From the NCBI GenBank assembly GCA_003014445.1, contig PYGH01000002.1, positions 210,024-274,023 of the forward strand: a stretch of 64,000 nucleotides of DNA, given 5' to 3'. Shown here piece by piece: positions 62,102 to 64,000 of this stretch (position 1 is the first letter of the stretch; each line of letters begins with the position of its first letter). The notes under the pieces were generated by a model, which saw only the letters and a list, made by a program, of their open reading frames with translations, made no database searches and was not told the DNA's origin. The position numbers and the translations under genes are program-made. The stretch is from Fusobacterium naviforme. GTDB lineage: Bacteria > Bacillota > Clostridia > Lachnospirales > Lachnospiraceae.

Positions 62102-62748
62102 TTACCCTCTGATTCTCTTTGCGATCTCCTCCCGCAGAAGGCTCTCGCCTGCTGCACTCTTCCCGAGTCCCTCAGGTGTCTTTCCCTTAAGCCTCTCCGT
62201 GATCGCAGCAGAGAAGCAGCCGCGGAAGGTCTTTAACGTGTGCTCATAGCTCTTTTCCATTTCTTCCTCGCTTCCGTAATTCAAAAGCTCCGCAAGGCCG
62301 ATCGGATCGCCGGACTCCTGCAGCCTCTTTACTGCCTTCTCCTTAAGCTCCTTCTTAAGGAGCTCCGCCCGAAGCGTCTTAAGCTCTACGTCCTTCTTTT
62401 TCTGCTCCTCCTTCTCTTTCTCCTCCGGCGTCAGCCCTTCAACTCTTTTCTTTTCCGCGGCTTCTGCATCCCACTTCTGCCGCGCGGCCTTGATCGCCGC
62501 GTCGATGTCCGACTGTGTGAAGGTCTTCTCGGGCTCAGCCTTTTTTCGTCTTCTTTCTTTTCCGTGCTCTCAGCCTTCTTTGCGTCATCGGCCTCCTCAC
62601 TCTTTTCTCCAAAGAGTGAGTTCATGAACTTCTGAAAGGCGTTAAGCTTCTCCTCTTTACTCCCCGGAGCGCCCTCCGTTCCTCCCGCCGCCACCTGTCC
62701 CTCTGTCACGGCCTTTTCCAGTACCTTCTCGTTACCATCGTTTCCCAT
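62102..62748 (-). pseudogene. Phage capsid scaffolding protein, frameshifted
   Basis: From an ATG at 62748 (AAGGAGGATACT upstream) the frame encodes an acidic Glu/Lys/Ala-rich N-terminus up to KKEDEKR. After the six-A run at 62541-62546 the family-like part continues in another frame: EKTFTQSDIDAAIKAARQKW, coiled-coil residues, and LLREEIAKRIRG ending at 62102. Restoring one A gives a continuous protein of about 215 residues of the DUF4355/GP20-like scaffold type. The upstream frame runs on to 62431 without sense. Confidence 0.75.
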
Positions 62749-62830
62749 AGTATCCTCCTTCATTTTTGCAATTTAAAACGCCCTCTAACTTAAGTTAAAA
62801 GGCGTTTAAAGCTCTGTTTTTGGTATTTTA

Positions 62831-62852
62831 AAAGCACCCCGGAGGGTGCTTT
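62831..62852 (-). terminator. Terminator after the 59-residue phage gene
   Basis: On the minus strand AAAGCACCC pairs with GGGTGCTTT across a TCCG tetraloop, followed by TAAAAT. It lies 13 bases after the small gene's stop and separates it from the scaffold gene. Confidence 0.65.
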
Positions 62853-62864
62853 GTTACTGAATTA

Positions 62865-63044
62865 TTAACCCAATGTTGGAAGTGTTGCATAGATTTCTTC
62901 CAGTCGTCTGTAGGCGTGCTGCACGTCCTTTGGCGCTTCCGGTGCTAAAATGGATTTAAGGCTGTCAGAGTTTGGGTCGTCTCTAAGCCACGGAAAGACC
63001 TTATCTTCCAGCATTCTCTCTTCTTTTGTCGGCATACGCATCAT
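62865..63044 (-). CDS. Small phage protein, 59 residues
   Basis: ATG at 63044 follows GATAGGAGGTGTGCTGA, a strong site, and overlaps the stop of the upstream fragment by four bases (ATGA). The protein (MMRMPTKEERMLEDKVFPWL, ending LEEIYATLPTLG) is acidic-basic mixed and helical. It lies between a head-gene tail and the scaffold gene, a position where small uncharacterised proteins are common. Function unknown; it appears intact. Confidence 0.7.
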   Translation of the reverse strand: MMRMPTKEERMLEDKVFPWLRDDPNSDSLKSILAPEAPKDVQHAYRRLEEIYATLPTLG

Positions 63045-63358
63045 TTCAGCACACCTCCTATCAGTCTTGCAAGCTCTGCGTCCTTAAGCTCTCCGCGCTC
63101 CATTAGCACTTTGCCATCTGCCACAAGCTCATTCAAATTTTCTCTTTCAGTGCCGGAGTAAGCATTCCTGCTTACAACTCGTGCTACATAAAGAGGATCT
63201 TTGGCTCTCTGAGTCTTGACATACTTCCTCAAGTCTTCCTCAAGCACACTCTTTGCTGTCTCGATCGTACCATACTTTTCGCGGCTTGTGTTATAAAATC
63301 TTTCGACCACCTCCCAGTGATCCTTGTGCGTGAACTCATGCAGGAATATCTCTCCTGT
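63041..63358 (-). pseudogene. C-terminal remnant of a phage head gene with HEFTH motif
   Basis: About 100 residues from EIFLHEFTHKDHWEVVERFY to ELARLIGGVLK. The HEFTH sequence is a zinc-protease-like HExxH and occurs in C-terminal modules of MuF/head-morphogenesis proteins, followed by a domain with NAYSGTERENLNELVADG. It has no start codon of its own: at about 63355 it is joined directly to terminase sequence in another frame. The N-terminal part and the portal gene are deleted. Confidence 0.55.
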
Positions 63359-63904
63359 TCTCTTCAAAGAAGGCAAGCGCTGTCTTCTCATGCTCCTCAT
63401 CGTCAAGATCTGTGTAGAGCTCCTCCCACTTCTTCCAGAGCTCATACTCCTTTGAAAAGGAGAGCACAGCCTTATACTTGATCGCCCGGTACCCCGGATT
63501 CTTTAAGGTGTGTGCAAGGAGCGAGTCATAGTGTAAGAGCGTCCCGATGTAGATGATATCCGTATAGCTGTCTCCGGCCTTTGAGACAGCTTTTAAGAAC
63601 CAGTTCTCAAGCTTTCTTCGCTGCTCCATCGTCCTGACGTTTTCATCGTTCTCGATGTCGTCAAGCACCAGAAGATCAGGTCTCCAGTTCCTGTGCTTTC
63701 TTCCTCTGATCTTCTTTCCGGAGCCTATCGCCTCGATTTTTATGTTCGTGCCGGTCACGAGCACGTTTGAGCGCCACACCTTCCCCGCAGGTCTCCGAAG
63801 TCCTCCCGGAGAAAGCCAATCTCCTCAAACTCCACGCGGATGTTTTCAAGAAAGCCCTCCGCCTGCTCTGAGGAGTCGGAGATAATGATGGGATAATGCT
63901 TATA
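63350..63904 (-). pseudogene. Terminase large subunit remnant
   Basis: The minus strand first reads YKHYPIIISDSSEQAEGFLE (from 63904) and continues to REDFGDL, then shifts frame near 63781 and continues as VWRSNVLVTGTNIKIEAIGS, WRPDLLVLDDIENDENVRT (ATPase Asp pair) and TALAFFEENRR. The order matches phage terminase large subunits. The 5' end is cut at 63904 by unrelated sequence, the 3' end by a fusion near 63355. Adding one A in the GGGGAAGG at 63779-63786 would join the two frames. Confidence 0.75.
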
Positions 63905-63990
63905 CTGGAGCTAGCATATAAATAGTACAAAATAAGGATGACCTTTTCCCTGTTAATCATGTACCATGAAAGGACAGGAGGGAATGGGCC

Positions 63991-64000
63991 ATGGCAAAAG
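63991..64000 (+). CDS. Possible rightward gene start running off the window
   Basis: ATG at 63991 (ATGGCAAAAG) follows GGACAGGAGGGAATGGGCC, a good Shine-Dalgarno. It faces away from the prophage genes and lies beyond the point where terminase similarity ends, so it could belong to an inserted element. Only three codons are visible. Confidence 0.3.

Larger units (their letters stand above)
60451..64000. mobile_element. Decayed prophage, attachment-proximal end
   Basis: From the tRNA half-site to the window end all legible genes are phage-like and read leftwards: terminase remnant, head-gene tail, small protein, scaffold, polyvalent-type protein, lysin. Portal, major capsid and tail genes are missing, and several genes carry frameshifts. 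No integrase is seen; an intact tRNA-Thr and integrase would be expected beyond the right edge. Confidence 0.75.

Overview
The window looks like the chromosome of an anaerobic, low-to-moderate GC Clostridia, most likely Lachnospiraceae. The reasons are a single-chain pyruvate:ferredoxin oxidoreductase, split transketolase, the UPF0237/UPF0210 pair, a VanW protein, YesM/YesN two-component genes, a Tn4451-like mobilizable element, and AAGGAGG-type ribosome binding sites with some TTG/GTG starts. No species name can be supported from the sequence alone.

Region 1 (1-9907) is metabolic and read mostly leftwards. A GlpR/DeoR-type regulator precedes a five-gene run: EutH-like membrane protein, glycerol kinase, GlpA-like dehydrogenase, GlpB-like flavoprotein and a DUF1667 protein. 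Together these read as anaerobic glycerol uptake, phosphorylation and glycerol-3-phosphate oxidation, with EutH standing where a glycerol facilitator would be expected. A CitA/DcuS-type kinase with its regulator follows, then a partial NCS2 purine/pyrimidine permease with a possible direct-repeat operator in front. Region 2 (10100-15660) carries a MacAB-like exporter, a CarD-like regulator and an array of 55-59 bp tandem repeats between convergent genes.

Region 3 (15667-38532) is core housekeeping: UPF0210 plus ACT protein, WalJ-like hydrolase, CoaE, PolA, a zinc-finger membrane protein, a lipoprotein, tRNA-Leu, PFOR, VanW, a PHP phosphoesterase, an EF-G paralogue, TyrA, AroA, tRNA-Val, a 16-codon small ORF, FtsH and another PHP enzyme. 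Region 4 (37819-45316) is one leftward cluster: YesM/YesN sensor pair, binding-protein lipoprotein, double permease, ATPase and the PHP hydrolase. It suggests uptake of an organic, perhaps phosphorylated, solute.

Region 5 (about 45.4-57.06 kb) is a mobilizable integrative element. Its GC-richer backbone has a large serine recombinase, TnpW-like protein, DnaC-like loader, replication initiator, relaxase, MobC, HTH protein and sigma-like factor. Its AT-richer cargo has a methyltransferase, a membrane-tailed XRE regulator split by a frameshift, and a tetracycline-resistance ribosomal protection gene with its leader-peptide attenuator. The element sits directly upstream of the sensor kinase and may have displaced that gene's promoter.

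Region 6 (57074-60216) has a DegT-type aminotransferase and split transketolase. Region 7 (60451-64000) is the end of a decayed prophage next to the 3' half of a tRNA-Thr gene. It holds a lysin, a polyvalent-type nuclease-like protein, a frameshifted scaffold gene, and a terminase joined by deletion to the tail of another head gene. Several breaks look like one A missing from an A-run, so both decay and homopolymer sequencing error must be considered.
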